From Allocoleopsis franciscana PCC 7113 (GTDB lineage: Bacteria; Cyanobacteriota; Cyanobacteriia; Cyanobacteriales; Coleofasciculaceae), in NCBI RefSeq assembly GCF_000317515.1, contig NC_019738.1, forward strand, positions 3,126,001-3,190,000: a stretch of 64,000 nucleotides of DNA, written 5' to 3'. Position 1 is the stretch's first letter; each line of letters starts with the position of its first letter. The notes under the pieces are model-generated. The model made no database searches. It was not told where the DNA came from and saw only the letters and a list, made by a program, of their open reading frames with translations. Below, piece after piece: positions 63,408-64,000 of this stretch. A program made the position numbers and the translations under genes.

Positions 63408-64000
63408 ATGAAAAAAACCCTCTCGTTTTGGGTTTGCTTACTTTTTTTCCTCCTCGCGTTAACAAGCTGTGGATTTAGGAATTCACAGGAAGGTATTACC
63501 GTAAGGTTAAGTGGTTGGCAAAGCAACCCCAACGAAAAACAGTTACTAGAGCAGGTTTTCAATCAATTTGAAATTCAGCATCCCAATATTAAGGTCAAGC
63601 ATGAAACAATTAATGACCAATATATGGATGTGATTAAAACTCGATTAATTGGTGACGCGGCACCTGATGTTTTTTATTTAGACGCATTTGAAGCTCCCTT
63701 ATTAATGCAATATGGGGTGCTTGAGCCTCTCAACTCTTATATTAATCCAGAGTTTAATCTAAATGACTTCGAGCCTACCTTACTGAAAGCGTTTCAGCTA
63801 GAAGATCGAATTTATGGCTTACCTAAAGATTTCTCCACGCTGGCTCTATTTTACAACAAGAAAGCCTTCCAATCCGCAGGAATCGATCAAGCTCCCAAAA
63901 CCTGGAATGAGTTACGTGAGGCTTCTCAAAAACTGACTCTCGATCAAAATCGAGATGGTAGAAAGGAACAATATGGATTTGGGATTGCTCCCGAACTTTC
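63408..64000 (+). CDS. Sugar-type ABC transporter binding lipoprotein, partial
   Basis: The gene runs off the right edge. The start is ATG 63408 (or the in-frame ATG 63393). A lipoprotein signal ends in LTSC, so the protein is lipid-anchored. The mature part is a family 1 (MalE-like) binding fold: VRLSGWQSNPNEKQLLEQVF, DAAPDVFYLDAFEAPL, GVLEPLNSYI, IYGLPKDFSTLALFYNKKAF and TWNELREASQKL. It would bind an oligosaccharide or polyol for an ABC importer whose permeases must lie beyond the window. Confidence 0.9.
   Translation, partial: MKKTLSFWVCLLFFLLALTSCGFRNSQEGITVRLSGWQSNPNEKQLLEQVFNQFEIQHPNIKVKHETINDQYMDVIKTRLIGDAAPDVFYLDAFEAPLLMQYGVLEPLNSYINPEFNLNDFEPTLLKAFQLEDRIYGLPKDFSTLALFYNKKAFQSAGIDQAPKTWNELREASQKLTLDQNRDGRKEQYGFGIAPEL

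Overview
The window looks like a chromosomal segment of a filamentous cyanobacterium. HIP1 octamers (GCGATCGC) occur throughout. There is a high-light-inducible protein, a GUN4-domain protein, the ribosomal protein PSRP-3/Ycf65, a HetZ-type regulator, sucrose synthase, and the separate atpB-atpE style unit (F1 beta plus epsilon) typical of cyanobacteria. I see no rRNA, tRNA or prophage.

Layout. 1-5.2 kb: a partial M48 protease, a GUN4-domain protein, a cluster of C/G-rich palindromes, and proA. 5.2-9.4 kb: an orphan type CRISPR array (seven full repeats plus one truncated) with no cas genes in view, then a compact minus-strand cluster (91-aa ORF, HetZ-like protein, Nudix hydrolase, and two tiny proteins joined by an ATGA overlap). 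9.4-17.5 kb: a DUF1611/enolase-superfamily pair resembling DgcN/DgcA of D-glutamate metabolism, an Hlip, a second Nudix enzyme, speD, a tnpB remnant, and a zinc alcohol dehydrogenase coupled to a secreted protein. 17.5-27.6 kb: a structured leader before a REC-PAS-HK-REC hybrid kinase, a Na+/H+ antiporter, an M32 carboxypeptidase and sucrose synthase. 27.6-42 kb: lipid/envelope genes (lipase, acyltransferase, glycosyltransferase), a Tat-exported phosphoesterase, a repeat-bearing membrane protein, a membrane adenylate cyclase, a PEP-CTERM protein with Ig/PKD-like repeats, ATP synthase beta and epsilon, PSRP-3, and a HAD phosphatase. 42-62 kb: a urea-nitrogen region. urtABCDE lies behind a near-consensus NtcA site, and ureD, ureA, ureB and ureC follow, but separated from one another by unrelated genes (a small hypothetical, an LRAT-domain protein, Uma2, DUF1349). 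A sensor kinase and an unusual two-RCK ion channel lie between urt and ure. 62-64 kb: a secreted hypothetical protein and the start of a sugar-type ABC binding lipoprotein.

How it fits together. UrtABCDE would import urea at low concentration and UreABC (with UreD) would hydrolyse it to ammonium. The accessory genes ureE/F/G are not in the window. The most unusual signals are small intergenic-type repeats that seem to have entered coding sequence in frame. One lies in ureC (about 27 extra residues, made of perfect DNA palindromes and carrying a 17-bp core also found beside the CRISPR array and upstream of proA). A probable second case is in the PAS domain of the hybrid kinase. Other points of note are a 45-bp tandem duplication beginning at that kinase's stop codon, a structured leader in front of it, and a decayed copy of a small gene next to the CRISPR array.
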